Shown: positions 1-8,759, numbered from the stretch's first letter. The stretch: 64,000 nucleotides of DNA from Luteibacter sp. dw_328 (GCF_018449605.1 NZ_JAAVUW010000005.1:186001-250000); one strand, 5' to 3'. Notes: generated by a model from the sequence alone, not told the origin. Translations and numbers: made by a program.

Positions 1-76
1 GCGACTGCGCCATCGACAGTGCTGGCATCGCCAGTGCCGTAACGGCCAGCGCAATGGCAATCAAAAGCTTCTTCAT
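1..76 (-). CDS. Secreted protein, N-terminal part only
   Basis: The complement starts with ATG at 74-76 and reads MKKLLIAIALAVTALAMPAL... for 25 codons before the window ends. Two lysines followed by a hydrophobic core and an A/S-rich end are a textbook Sec signal peptide, so the product is exported. An AAGGGGGG stretch just upstream of the start can serve as ribosome binding site. The mature protein lies outside the window, so no function can be assigned. Confidence 0.6.
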   Translation of the reverse strand, partial: MKKLLIAIALAVTALAMPALSMAQS

Positions 77-235
77 GACCCCCCCTTGCTTGTAGGAAAC
101 GCGGCAAGCATGCGGGGAGCATGCTGAACTGTCGACCTTTTTTACGGCTCGTATCGTCACGCCCCCTTTCCGCGCCATGTGGGCCTTCACCCATCGTCGA
201 ATGGGCATCCATTGGTTACACTTGGCACCGCGTAT

Positions 236-311
236 GGGCCTATAGCTCAATGGTTAGAGCAGAGGACTCATAATCCTTTGGTTCCAGGTTCGAGTCCTGG
301 TGGGCCCACCA
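236..311 (+). tRNA. tRNA-Ile2 (anticodon CAU, lysidine-type)
   Basis: A 76-base cloverleaf with encoded CCA end at 309-311. The acceptor arm GGGCCTA pairs with TGGGCCC, the anticodon loop is CTCATAA (CAT), and the T loop is GGTTCGAGTCC. CAT can mean Met, initiator Met or Ile2. The C4-G69 and C5-G68 acceptor pairs and the short D loop (AGCTCAATGGTTAGAGC) match the E. coli ileX type, in which TilS converts C34 to lysidine so that AUA codons are read. Elongator tRNA-Met is the alternative. The tRNA call itself is secure, the isotype fairly so. Confidence 0.9.
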
Positions 312-409
312 AGCGCGCGGCGTGCCACGGCGTCGCATGCGCGATCCACCATAGTTTGGTCAATTTGGCCAAGCGTCGACGCACGTCCACCAAGTTTGCC
401 CCCGCTGGC

Positions 410-470
410 ACGACTGGAAATCAGGCATACGCGCAGCCTGTAGCTGGTTCGAATCCCACCTTCTTCGCCA
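410..470 (+). pseudogene. tRNA-like remnant (3' half, possibly tRNA-Ser)
   Basis: The end of this stretch, GGTTCGAATCCCACC followed by TTCTTC, G and CCA at 468-470, is a tRNA T loop, 3' acceptor strand, discriminator G and CCA. Upstream, CTGGAAA at 414-420 resembles a Ser(GGA) anticodon loop. The anticodon stem does not pair well, the T stem has two mismatches, and no GAAGAAG 5' acceptor strand is found upstream. It therefore looks like a decayed gene or a tRNA 3' end left by integration, not a working tRNA. The rest of 312-770 holds no gene that I can support. Confidence 0.35.
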
Positions 471-483
471 GCTACGCAATTAC

Positions 484-508
484 GCCCTAATTTCGTGGGC
501 TTTTTTTT
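484..508 (+). terminator. Rho-independent terminator after the tRNA region
   Basis: GCCC (484-487) and GGGC (497-500) form a short stem around a 9-base loop, directly followed by eight T residues (501-508). The stem is short but the T tract is clean. It probably ends the tRNA transcript. Confidence 0.55.
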
Positions 509-770
509 GTGCGCACAGTCATACGGCACCTGCTGACGAACAGCTGGAACTCGTTCATCGCGCGCTTCGCGTTGGGGATCGAATATGCCGCATGCGGCAG
601 ATGGGAAAAGGCGCGGACTCCGGTCTGGTTGACCGTCAATTCCGGTTCTCGCTGAGTGTCCGGCTGGAGCTGACCAAGGGGCGCGGGCGAGCGCTTATGG
701 CTATAGTCTGAGAGATCCGCTTATGACCCGATCGGACACTTAACCTCGCATTCGTCCAAGGACCGTAACC

Positions 771-1205
771 ATGCTTCCCGATGATGTCGCCCGAGAAATA
801 GCACGCCGTTTCAGCGAAGCATCCGACCAGTGCGGAAAATCACTTCGGGTGGTCATGACCCACCAAAGCCTCGGCCAGGTCAAGGTCTATGGGAAGCTCG
901 TTGGTAACTTCATGGGACACAGCTACACCAATGTACTCGCGCCGATCTGGCACGCAAATCCGGGTTTGGCACCGGTAGAAATGCAGACTCCATATGTCGC
1001 GCCGAAGGCGGAGCTTGCCCCGGAATCGAGAGAGGCGCTGGAGGCATTTCTGATGGCCGCTCGCTCCAGTATTGAGTTTACGAAGCAGCACATTCCAGAA
1101 GACCAGCAAAAATCCTTGTTCGCTTACGGCGGTATGGAAGAAGTCGTAGAGGCCGCTGATGCAATTGCTGCCTTTCTGGCGGAGCCTCGCTTCAAAGACG
1201 ACTGA
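771..1205 (+). CDS. Hypothetical protein, 144 aa
   Basis: A complete reading frame from ATG at 771 to TGA, 144 residues, with no signal peptide or membrane segment. The sequence looks like a soluble mixed alpha/beta protein: an amphipathic N-terminal helix (DDVAREIARRFSEA), a beta-rich middle (SLRVVMTHQ...VKVYGKLVG) and an acidic helical C-terminus ending FLAEPRFKDD. I recognise no family. It stands alone between the tRNA region and the multicopper oxidase gene, 77 bases downstream. Its GC is slightly lower than that of its neighbours. Codon use and the absence of a better frame support it as real, but function is unknown. Confidence 0.6.
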   Translation: MLPDDVAREIARRFSEASDQCGKSLRVVMTHQSLGQVKVYGKLVGNFMGHSYTNVLAPIWHANPGLAPVEMQTPYVAPKAELAPESREALEAFLMAARSSIEFTKQHIPEDQQKSLFAYGGMEEVVEAADAIAAFLAEPRFKDD

Positions 1206-1282
1206 TGTCCTGAACTGAAACATCCTTGTCATTCAGGCGACCTACGGTTGGTTGCTCGACAGGCAATCAGCGGTAATCTCCC

Positions 1283-2926
1283 ATGGATAATTCCCGACGC
1301 CGTTTCCTCGGCGTCGCCGGCGGATTCGCCGGTGCATGCGTTTTCGTCGATGCATGGCGCGTGGCCCAGGCGATGGAGTCGCCGATGGCCATGCCGATGA
1401 CGCAACGGATGGCCATGCCGGCCCTGGCCGCGCCGAACGTGCCGCTGGTGAACCCGGTGACCATGGCAAGGTTCGTCGATGTCCTGCCGGTGCCACCGAT
1501 CGCCTTGCCCACGGGCAAGCGTACCCACGCCGCGTTCGGAGGCCGGGAGCTGCCGCTCTACCGCATGCCGATGCGGGCATTCAGTGCCAGGGTGCACCGG
1601 GATCTGCCGCCGACACCGCAATGGGGTTACGCAGGGTCTACGCCGGGCCCCACGATTGTGACGCGCCGTGGCGAGCCGGTACTCGTGGAATGGGCCAACG
1701 AGCTTCCCACCCGGCATTTCCTGCCCATTGATCACGGTATTCATGGCGCGGAGAGATCCAAACCCGACGTTCGCACCATCACCCATGTGCACGGTGCGCG
1801 CGTTTCCGCGCCGAACGACGGTTGGCCTGAAGACTGGTACGTGCCCGGTAAATCGGTGACCGCCCTTTACCCGGGTGACCAGGACGCCACCACCTTGTGG
1901 TACCACGATCACGCCATGGGCATCACGCGGCTGAACATCTACGCGGGCCTGTTCGGCAGCTTCCATGTGCACGACGACGACGAGCAGGCCCTGGGTTTGC
2001 CCTCGGGCGAATTCGACATTCCGTTGATGCTCTACGACCGCCTGCTCGCCAAGAGCGGCAAGCTCTACTACCCGATTTCGGACGATCCCGAAGCGCCCTG
2101 GGTGTCCGAATGCCGAGGCGATGCGGTGCTGTGCAACGGCAAGCTGTATCCGTATCTGGAAGTGGAGCCGCGCCGCTACCGCTTACGGCTCATCAACGCG
2201 GCCAATACCAGCTTCTTCAACCTGTCGCTGTCACACGGCAAGCCGTTCCAGCAGATTGGCAGCGACCAGGGGCTGCTGGCAGCGCCCACCGATCGCCTGA
2301 ACATCGAACTCTACCCGGCCGAACGTGCCGAGGTGATCGTCGACTTCAGTGCTTATGCAGGCCAGTCGGTGCAGCTACGCCACCAGGCCGACGGCATCGT
2401 CGAGTTCCGCGTTCGCCCCAAGGGTCGCCGCGATACCTCGGTGGTGCCGGCCGCGTTACGGCAGGTCCAGCGCATCGATCCATCCACGGCGGTGCAGGAC
2501 CGCGTACTTGCACTCGGCGAGCAGGACGATTCGGGTGGCAATCCGATGACGATGCTGCTCGATGGAAAGATGTGGGGCGATCCCATCAGCGAAAAACCCA
2601 GGAAGGGCACGGTCGAAACCTGGACGTTCGTCAATGTGACGGGCGACGCGCATCCCATCCACCTGCACCTTGTGCGGTTCCAGGTGTTGGAGCGCCGTCC
2701 GTTCGACCTCTTCGCGTGGAACGCCCGCAAGGAACTGAAGTTCACCGGGCCATCGATACCACCGGCCGCACACGAAGCCGGCTGGAAAGACACCGTGCGC
2801 TGCGACCCCGGAATGGTCACCCGCATCATCACGCGCTTCGATGGCGAGCCAGGCAAATACGTCTGGCACTGCCATTACCTCGAGCACGAAGACAACGAAA
2901 TGATGCGCCCCTACGAACTGGTCTGA
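1283..2926 (+). CDS. Multicopper oxidase, CotA/bilirubin-oxidase-like, Tat-exported
   Basis: A 547-residue multicopper oxidase expected to oxidise phenols, bilirubin-like substrates or Cu(I)/Mn(II) in the periplasm while reducing O2 to water. The N-terminus carries a twin-arginine signal (SRRRFLG, residues 4-10) followed by a hydrophobic stretch. All copper-ligand motifs are present: THVHG (H168, H170), WYHDH (H208, H210), HPIHLH (H457, H460, H462) and the C-terminal WHCHYLEHEDNEM (H529, C530, H531, H535, Met 540 as probable axial ligand). The HEDNEM ending is typical of the spore-coat CotA/bilirubin oxidase branch. Directly after the signal lies a methionine-rich segment (ESPMAMPMTQRMAMPA) that might bind Cu(I). 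The start has no strong ribosome binding site. The physiological substrate is unknown. Confidence 0.9.
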   Translation: MDNSRRRFLGVAGGFAGACVFVDAWRVAQAMESPMAMPMTQRMAMPALAAPNVPLVNPVTMARFVDVLPVPPIALPTGKRTHAAFGGRELPLYRMPMRAFSARVHRDLPPTPQWGYAGSTPGPTIVTRRGEPVLVEWANELPTRHFLPIDHGIHGAERSKPDVRTITHVHGARVSAPNDGWPEDWYVPGKSVTALYPGDQDATTLWYHDHAMGITRLNIYAGLFGSFHVHDDDEQALGLPSGEFDIPLMLYDRLLAKSGKLYYPISDDPEAPWVSECRGDAVLCNGKLYPYLEVEPRRYRLRLINAANTSFFNLSLSHGKPFQQIGSDQGLLAAPTDRLNIELYPAERAEVIVDFSAYAGQSVQLRHQADGIVEFRVRPKGRRDTSVVPAALRQVQRIDPSTAVQDRVLALGEQDDSGGNPMTMLLDGKMWGDPISEKPRKGTVETWTFVNVTGDAHPIHLHLVRFQVLERRPFDLFAWNARKELKFTGPSIPPAAHEAGWKDTVRCDPGMVTRIITRFDGEPGKYVWHCHYLEHEDNEMMRPYELV

Positions 2927-3128
2927 AGCCCTTTTGCTTTTTGGCGGCGGTAACGATTGTTCGCAATATCTTGCGTTGACACGTGAGCGTCATCACACCC
3001 CCGCGCATTGTCGCCTGCGTGACCACGATTGGTCACATGCGGGGCAGATGCTCACGGCAGTCGACGGGCCACCCACAACCTTAGTCGACAAGCATCAGGG
3101 GGAGACTTCCAGTAGGGAGAGATTCACA

Positions 3129-5165
3129 ATGGTTACGTCGTTGCGCCGCACGCGGCTTTTGCCGCTGTTGATGGGTGCGCTTTCTGTCGGCCTCGCCGGC
3201 ATCGTCAGTGCACAGGACACCACTCCGCCCGACCACGATGCGCAGTTCCGCAAGAATGTGCCCGTGGCTCCCTTCAAGAACCAGGCTGGCCTTCCCGGCG
3301 GCGTCGTCGTGCTGCACAAGCCGACGCACGGCCAGGACAACAGCGACAATACCGCCACCCCGATCAAGCACGTGATTCTGTTGATCGGCGAAAATCGCAC
3401 GTTCGACCACGTTTTTGGCACCTACACGGCGCCGAAGGGGCAGTCGGTCGACAACCTTCTGTCCAAGGGCATCGTCAATGCCGACGGCACGCCGGGTCCG
3501 AACGTGGACCTTGCCACGCAGTTCATGGCCTCGAGCACCGGCAAGTACGACATGTCGCCGAAGAAGGCCGGCAAGTACAAAACGCTTCCGCAGATGAACA
3601 CCGGTGGCGCACCCACCGCTGCGCCCTTCGCTTCCGCGGCGCAGGCGCAGGCCATTGAGCCGGCCCTACCCGATGGCACCTACGACATGCTCGCTGCTGG
3701 TGGCACGGGCCTGCCGAACGGCGTGGTCGATACCCGTTTCCCGGCAAAGCTCGCCAACGCGCCGGTGGATATGCATGCGTCGATCAGCTACGACGCCTAC
3801 GCCAACAGCCCCGTGCACCGCTTCTTCCAGATGTGGCAGCAGCTCGACTGTGACACCAAGGTAGCCACCGCCGCCAACCCCAGCGGTTGCCGAAACGACC
3901 TGTTCCCGTGGGTTGAAACCACCATGGGCGCAGGCAACAACGGCGCTCCGCTGCCGGCGAACTTCAACGACCAGACCACCGGTGAAGGCTCCACCGCCAT
4001 GCAGTTCCTGAACATGGACCAGGGCGACGCGCCTTACTTCAAGGAGCTGGCCCAGAAGTATGCGCTGAGCGACAACTTCCACCAGTCGGTGATGGGCGGC
4101 ACGGGTGCCAACCACATCATGCTGGGCTTCGGCACCTTGATCTACTACGCCGACGCCAACGGCAATCCGGCCACCCCGCCGGAAAACCAGATCGAGAATC
4201 CGGACGCGCAGTTCGGTACCAACAACTGGTGGGTGCAGGACGGCTACGGTGGTGGTTCGTACGTCAATTGCGCTGACGAAAGCCAGCCGGGCGTGAAGCA
4301 GGTCAAGAACTACCTGCGCTCGCTGCCTTACCTGTCTTTCAAGGGCACGGACTGCAAGGCCAAGGCCTACTACCTGGTGAACAACTACAACCCAGGCTAT
4401 ATGGGTGACGGCACGCCGGCTCCGCTGGGCGCCGACCAGTTCACCATCCCGCCGACCACGCAGGAGAACCTGGCGCTGCTGCTGGAGAAGCACAAGGTTT
4501 CCTGGAAGTACTACGGTGAAGGCTTCGGTGGCGGCAAGGAAGACGGCGAGGCCGGCACCTTCTGCAACATCTGCGATCCGTTCCTGTACTCCACCCAGGT
4601 CATGACCAACCCGGAACTGCGCGCCAAGAACCAGGACATCAACGACCTGTACGACGACATCCAGAACAACACGCTGCCGGCCGTTTCCATCGCCAAGCCG
4701 GACGGCATCCTCGATGGCCATCCGGCATCGTCGAAGCTGGACCTGTTCGAAGGCTACGTGCGCAAGATCGTCGAAATGGCCCAGGCCAACCCGAAGGTAT
4801 GGGACGACACCGTAATCATGGTGACCTTCGATGAAGGTGGTGGCTACTACGATTCTGGCTACATCCAGCCGATCGACTTCTTCGGCGACGGCACGCGCAT
4901 CCCGCTGCTGGTGGTGTCGAAGTACTCCCTCGGCGGCAAGGTCGTGCACACGTACTACGACCATGTCTCGTTCGACAAATTCGTCGAGGCCAACTGGAAC
5001 CTGAAGGACCAGATCTCCGCTCGCAGCCGCGACAACCTGCCTAACCCGGTGTCGTTCAAGGAGCATCCGTATGTACCGGTGAACGCGCCGGCCATCGGCA
5101 ACCTCATGGACATGTTCAACTTCACCAGGAAGGACGTCAGCGACACCACCGCGATCGTTGACTGA
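3129..5165 (+). CDS. Secreted phosphoesterase (PF04185; phospholipase C / acid phosphatase AcpA type)
   Basis: A 678-residue exported phosphoesterase of the PF04185 family, which includes bacterial phospholipases C and the acid phosphatase AcpA. I start it at 3129 because a purine-rich AGGGAGAG precedes this ATG and a signal peptide follows at once (LRRTRLLPLLMGALSVGLAGIVSAQ). An earlier in-frame start at 2934 would add 65 residues without family character. The metal site signature HVILLIGENRTFDHVFG (residues 81-97, E88 and N89) is intact. GTGANH and VMVTFDEGGGYYD further on are the other expected active-site segments. It likely releases phosphate from phospholipids or phosphomonoesters in the periplasm or medium. 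A strong terminator follows at 5191. It is probably monocistronic. Confidence 0.88.
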   Translation: MVTSLRRTRLLPLLMGALSVGLAGIVSAQDTTPPDHDAQFRKNVPVAPFKNQAGLPGGVVVLHKPTHGQDNSDNTATPIKHVILLIGENRTFDHVFGTYTAPKGQSVDNLLSKGIVNADGTPGPNVDLATQFMASSTGKYDMSPKKAGKYKTLPQMNTGGAPTAAPFASAAQAQAIEPALPDGTYDMLAAGGTGLPNGVVDTRFPAKLANAPVDMHASISYDAYANSPVHRFFQMWQQLDCDTKVATAANPSGCRNDLFPWVETTMGAGNNGAPLPANFNDQTTGEGSTAMQFLNMDQGDAPYFKELAQKYALSDNFHQSVMGGTGANHIMLGFGTLIYYADANGNPATPPENQIENPDAQFGTNNWWVQDGYGGGSYVNCADESQPGVKQVKNYLRSLPYLSFKGTDCKAKAYYLVNNYNPGYMGDGTPAPLGADQFTIPPTTQENLALLLEKHKVSWKYYGEGFGGGKEDGEAGTFCNICDPFLYSTQVMTNPELRAKNQDINDLYDDIQNNTLPAVSIAKPDGILDGHPASSKLDLFEGYVRKIVEMAQANPKVWDDTVIMVTFDEGGGYYDSGYIQPIDFFGDGTRIPLLVVSKYSLGGKVVHTYYDHVSFDKFVEANWNLKDQISARSRDNLPNPVSFKEHPYVPVNAPAIGNLMDMFNFTRKDVSDTTAIVD

Positions 5166-5190
5166 TCGCTCACGGTTCGCTCGATACCGA

Positions 5191-5218
5191 CCCTGCCCGC
5201 GAAAGCGGGCAGGGTTTT
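5191..5218 (+). terminator. Strong rho-independent terminator
   Basis: CCCTGCCCGC (5191-5200), GAAA tetraloop, GCGGGCAGGG (5205-5214) and TTTT. This is a perfect 10-bp GC-rich stem that ends the phosphoesterase transcript, 25 bases after its stop codon. Confidence 0.92.
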
Positions 5219-5237
5219 CGTGGTTGCAAGGAGTCAG

Positions 5238-5672
5238 ATGATGATGAAGCTTTCCCTGCTGGCCGCTATCGCCGCGTGTGCATTTGCCATGACTGCGGCC
5301 ACACCTGTCCACGCCGATCCCGGTGACTTCGGCGCCATGCCCGGGCTGTGGAAAATCCTGGTGCGGCACGTGGTCAACGGCAAGGCAGGTGCACCGGAAG
5401 TGCATTGGCATTGCGTAGATGAAGGTGCAGATCCTTGGGCCACCTTCGCCGCGTGGACGCCGGCGGAGGGCGATTGCACCGCCACGGACCGGCAACGCCG
5501 CACTACGTCGCTGGCGTGGAAGCTCTCCTGCAAGGCGGACCCGCCGGCTTCGGCGCATGTGGATTTCGACAGCGCCAAGCACTACACAGGCAGCGTCACG
5601 ACCGAAGGCCGCGGCGAGATTACGCAGGTGGTGGGCGACCGTTACGCCGCCTGCACCAGCCCGCAGGATTAA
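5238..5672 (+). CDS. DUF3617 family exported protein
   Basis: A small exported protein of 144 residues if started at ATG 5238; two more in-frame ATGs follow at 5241 and 5244. AAGGAG at 5228-5233 gives the best spacing to the second or third ATG, so the start is uncertain by one or two codons. The signal peptide KLSLLAAIAACAFAMTAATPVHA is clear. The mature part has the DUF3617 pattern: a GxW near the start (MPGLWKI), a spaced cysteine pair on each side (HWHC, GDCTATDRQR, WKLSC) and a late beta repeat GSVTTEGRGEI. The function of DUF3617 proteins is unknown. The gene has its own start signal behind a strong terminator. Confidence 0.75.
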   Translation: MMMKLSLLAAIAACAFAMTAATPVHADPGDFGAMPGLWKILVRHVVNGKAGAPEVHWHCVDEGADPWATFAAWTPAEGDCTATDRQRRTTSLAWKLSCKADPPASAHVDFDSAKHYTGSVTTEGRGEITQVVGDRYAACTSPQD

Positions 5673-5888
5673 CGCGGCGGCGGTAGCCACAACTCCGTCG
5701 TCCACACTGTGCAGGACGTAGACGATCACAATTGAGCTTTAGATAGCCCCCTTACCACCATGAGCGCAGGCTTGGCATGCTGGACGAGTGCCGAGTTTCC
5801 GCAGCTGTCGCAAGGCCGAAGCAGGTAAATCGTGACAGTTGGTCCACTGATCATCCTTTGATCCATAGGGTTACGTCGACAGGCTTCG

Positions 5889-6827
5889 TCAGTTCACCAA
5901 CTGCCCGTATCGTTCCGCAAGACTGATCGTCGCGGTCATACCGGCATTGAACTCGAGGAAGTCGGCCTCGATGCCGTCGCTGAAGATCACGCCGTAGCCA
6001 GCCATCTGCGAGACAAGCCGCAAAGGCTGGTTGCGCGTGACTTGTCCGAACACCAACTCGACCTGCGTCACCCGACTGGGGAACGGCTCTCGCACCGTGA
6101 ACTGCAAATGGTCGGCATCCCACGCAAATCCGTGCTCGCGCAAGTCCTGTACGGAACCTTCAAGGTTGTGGCCCAGGATGCCAGCCGCCCCCGCCAGCAG
6201 ACTCTGAAACCATCCTGTCGATCCAAGTCCCGTCGACACAATCAGTCCGCTCGACGAATGGGTCTCCGATCGATTGCCCTGCTGGATCTGGTACCGCGCC
6301 GACACGTGCGTTCGCGGACCGATGAAGAGGTCGTTGACCGCATGAAGCTCCTGTCCGTCGCTTAACGTCGCGCGCGCCATCGTGACGCGATTCAACGACC
6401 GCTTCCCGGCAATCGCCTCTGGCGTGAGGGCGGCGAGGTCTTTAACTTCGAAGGGCAGGAGTACACCGTCCCATCGGGCGGGATCGGGATTGACCCCGAT
6501 GACAGGCTGCGCACCTTTGAGGTATTTGAGCGTGTTCGCGACCAGGCCATCCTGCCCCAGTACCACGACCAGGGCATCCGGTGCGAAGAGGTAGTTGGAC
6601 AGAAATCCACGATCCAGCCGCTGGACACGGCCGAATCGACCCAGGGTCGCCTCGGCCGTCTGCACCGCATCCAGATAGATACGATGCTCCGCCTCATAGT
6701 CCGAAAAGTCCGCACCCAGGTGCTCGACGTAGAAGCGTGCCTGTTCGATCGTGTTGAAGCGTACGATCAAGTCCTCCAGCCGCGTCTTGCGAGTCACCAG
6801 CACGATCCGCTGGTTCAGTGCATCCAT
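5889..6827 (-). CDS. NAD-kinase-like protein paired with SPFH protein
   Basis: A soluble 312-residue protein resembling NAD(P) kinases. It keeps the phosphate-binding motif as VVVLGQDG (residues 87-94; NAD kinases have GGDG, so the second glycine is replaced by Gln but Asp93 remains). Asn165-Asp166 (HAVND) lie at the usual NE/ND position, and GLIVSTGLGSTGW (194-206) corresponds to the TPTGSTAY loop. The GVNPDPARWDG segment matches the GIN...GxxG region. About 80 extra residues precede the kinase-like fold. The gene starts 4 bases after the stop of the SPFH gene, so the two form a translationally coupled pair. Whether it phosphorylates NAD, another nucleotide or a lipid cannot be told from sequence. 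Confidence 0.72.
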   Translation of the reverse strand: MDALNQRIVLVTRKTRLEDLIVRFNTIEQARFYVEHLGADFSDYEAEHRIYLDAVQTAEATLGRFGRVQRLDRGFLSNYLFAPDALVVVLGQDGLVANTLKYLKGAQPVIGVNPDPARWDGVLLPFEVKDLAALTPEAIAGKRSLNRVTMARATLSDGQELHAVNDLFIGPRTHVSARYQIQQGNRSETHSSSGLIVSTGLGSTGWFQSLLAGAAGILGHNLEGSVQDLREHGFAWDADHLQFTVREPFPSRVTQVELVFGQVTRNQPLRLVSQMAGYGVIFSDGIEADFLEFNAGMTATISLAERYGQLVN

Positions 6828-6831
6828 GTCG

Positions 6832-7863
6832 TCAGGCCTTGGCCGGCGACTTCGCTCGCGGTTGCGTCAGTTGCTGCAGTAGATCCGGCGAGATGTTGAG
6901 TTCGCCGATGCGCCCGGCACCTTCGGCGAGTCCCTGGAACGCCTGCGCAATCAGCACGCTGGAATCGGCCTGCCCGACCATGAGGACCTGCAGTACCTTC
7001 GGATCGATGCCCTGCACCGCCTTCATGGTGGCTGCTACCGCATAGGCCTTGGCATCGGCTTCGGTCCGCGCATTCTCCGCTCGCAGGGAGGTCAGACTCT
7101 TGTTCTTGTCTTCCAGGGCAATGCGGCCCGCCAACTCCTGGTCCTGGATCGCCTGGCGCTTTGCCAGCACCGCTTGCTCGGCTTCCAGCTGTGTCTCTCG
7201 GATCTGGCGCTTCTTGGTTTCCACCGCGATCTCGGTATTGAGCTCGTTTTCCTTGACCGCTCGCTCCTGCTCAATCGCGGCATTGCGGCGTACGTAGGTC
7301 GCGTCATCGGCTTGCTTCAGGATCTGCTCGCGGACCTGGGCCTCAAGCGCACGCGCCGTCTCCGGATTGGGCTTCACCGCCAGGACCGACAGATTGACCA
7401 GTTCAAGCCCGAGGCTGGAGAGGCCATCGGCGCTTTGCAGGCCCTGGCGCACCACCTGGACCAGGTGATCGGAGCCGCGCAGCAGCTCCTGGAGGGTTTG
7501 CCCCTGAAGCACCGAACGCAGCTTCACCTGCACGGCATTGACCACCCGCTGCGGCAGCTTGGTTCGGTCTTCCGACGCATAGCTGCCATCGGGCTTGAGC
7601 GTGAAGTTCATCAGACTGGCGAGCGTGGTCGGCGCAGCCACGCGATACGTGACCTGTCCCTGCACGGTCACGACCTGGAAGTCGCTGCTGACCTCCTGGA
7701 ACATGAAGGGCACATCCACGCTCTCCAGCGGGATCGAGACCAGCGTCGCGCTGGGTGCAAAGTACCAAAACGTGAGCCCGGTGCCTTCGCGCACGGCAAC
7801 GCCGTTCTTGTACTGGATGACGTAGGTACTGGGACTGGCTTTGACGTAGCGATAACCGAACAT
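6832..7863 (-). CDS. SPFH / band-7 domain protein (stomatin-prohibitin-like)
   Basis: A 343-residue SPFH protein. I chose the ATG at 7863 because AAGGGGGCAG precedes it and the protein then starts with the family-like MFGYRYVKASPSTYVIQYKNG. A longer frame upstream has no such features. Residues 1-190 form the SPFH domain (SVDVPFMFQEVSSDFQVVT, QVTYRVAAP). From about 190 to 290 there is a charged alanine/glutamate-rich coiled coil (EQILKQADDATYV, ETKKRQIRETQLEAEQ), followed by a short tail. SPFH proteins oligomerise into cages or microdomains at membranes. No N-terminal membrane helix is evident here, so membrane contact may be peripheral. It is the first gene of a two-gene operon with the NAD-kinase-like gene. 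Confidence 0.82.
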   Translation of the reverse strand: MFGYRYVKASPSTYVIQYKNGVAVREGTGLTFWYFAPSATLVSIPLESVDVPFMFQEVSSDFQVVTVQGQVTYRVAAPTTLASLMNFTLKPDGSYASEDRTKLPQRVVNAVQVKLRSVLQGQTLQELLRGSDHLVQVVRQGLQSADGLSSLGLELVNLSVLAVKPNPETARALEAQVREQILKQADDATYVRRNAAIEQERAVKENELNTEIAVETKKRQIRETQLEAEQAVLAKRQAIQDQELAGRIALEDKNKSLTSLRAENARTEADAKAYAVAATMKAVQGIDPKVLQVLMVGQADSSVLIAQAFQGLAEGAGRIGELNISPDLLQQLTQPRAKSPAKA

Positions 7864-8104
7864 GATGCTGCCCCCTTGGCTGGATGCATTCTCCGATCTC
7901 CCGACGTCATCCTGTTTGAGGAGCACCGGGCCCTGGAGTCCAGCCGCAACTTTATCGGTTTCGATAGCCGGCTGTCTCGCATGAGTGGCGGCCAGTCCAG
8001 ACGTGCATCCATTTTGCACAATAGTGCATTGTGAAATTTCGGCATTCCCCCCGGGGCCGACGGCAACCATGTTGGTTGCTCATCAACTCTTCCTAGGCTC
8101 GAAA

Positions 8105-8653
8105 ATGACCAGGCAAGCGCTTATTGTCGTCGACATCCAGAACGACTATTTCCCCGGCGGGAAGTGGATTCTCGATGGCGTGGAAGCAGCAGCGGACAAT
8201 GCGGCGCGGATCATCGCAGCCGCTCGCCGGAACGGCGACCTTGTCGTCCATATCCGCCATGAAACGCTGGTCGAAGGTGCTCCGTTCTTCGTCCCCGGGA
8301 CGGACGGTGCAGAACTGCACACGAAGGCCATGAACCTTGCCGATGAAACCGTGATCGTGAAGCACTTCATGAATCCGTACCGAGAAACGCCGCTCAAGGC
8401 GATGCTGGACAGCCACGGCATCGAGAACGTGACGGTGGTCGGCAACATGAGCCACATGTGCATCGACGCCGTGACGCGGGCCTCGGATGACGTCGGTTTC
8501 AAGGCCACCGTGATCCACGATGCCTGCGCCACTCACGACCTCGAGTTCAACGGCGTGAAGGTTCCGGCCAGTCAGGTCCATGCCGCCTTCATGGCGGCCC
8601 TGCAGTTCGGGTATGCCAACGTGGTATCGACCCAGGCCTTCCTGGGCGCGTAA
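8105..8653 (+). CDS. Cysteine hydrolase, isochorismatase family
   Basis: A 182-residue soluble hydrolase with the isochorismatase/nicotinamidase fold. The catalytic triad can be read directly: Asp10 in VVDIQNDYFPGG, Lys86 in VKHFMNPY and Cys119 in VVGNMSHMCIDAVTRA, the last followed by the family's usual ATAR-like segment. The GGKWIL and HETL parts are closest to family members annotated as generic cysteine hydrolases. The residues that would mark it as nicotinamidase are not obvious. ATG 8105 is preferred because the family begins with a short TRQALIVVDIQ strand; an ATG at 8069 would add 12 residues. It transcribes away from the SPFH operon, with 241 bases between start codons. Confidence 0.85.
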   Translation: MTRQALIVVDIQNDYFPGGKWILDGVEAAADNAARIIAAARRNGDLVVHIRHETLVEGAPFFVPGTDGAELHTKAMNLADETVIVKHFMNPYRETPLKAMLDSHGIENVTVVGNMSHMCIDAVTRASDDVGFKATVIHDACATHDLEFNGVKVPASQVHAAFMAALQFGYANVVSTQAFLGA

Positions 8654-8759
8654 GTCGTTGTTTCAGGATCACGCTCCGAAACCTGGCGCTCGCCCTCGCT
8701 GAAGCCGGTCAGGTTATCCTTGACCCGACCGGTCATTCTTCACTGAAATAAGCGATCCC

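Noticed and set aside
254-529. Small frame on the complement across the tRNA
   Set aside because: It is the antisense translation of tRNA-Ile2 and the tRNA-like remnant.
2934-3128. Longer N-terminus for the phosphoesterase starting at 2934
   Set aside because: It lies before the purine-rich ribosome site and the signal peptide, and its sequence has no exported or domain-like character.
3666-5729. Long open frame (687 codons) on the complement of the phosphoesterase and DUF3617 genes
   Set aside because: It mirrors a GC-rich coding strand; the product is Val/Arg/His-rich without domains and overlaps two well-supported genes.
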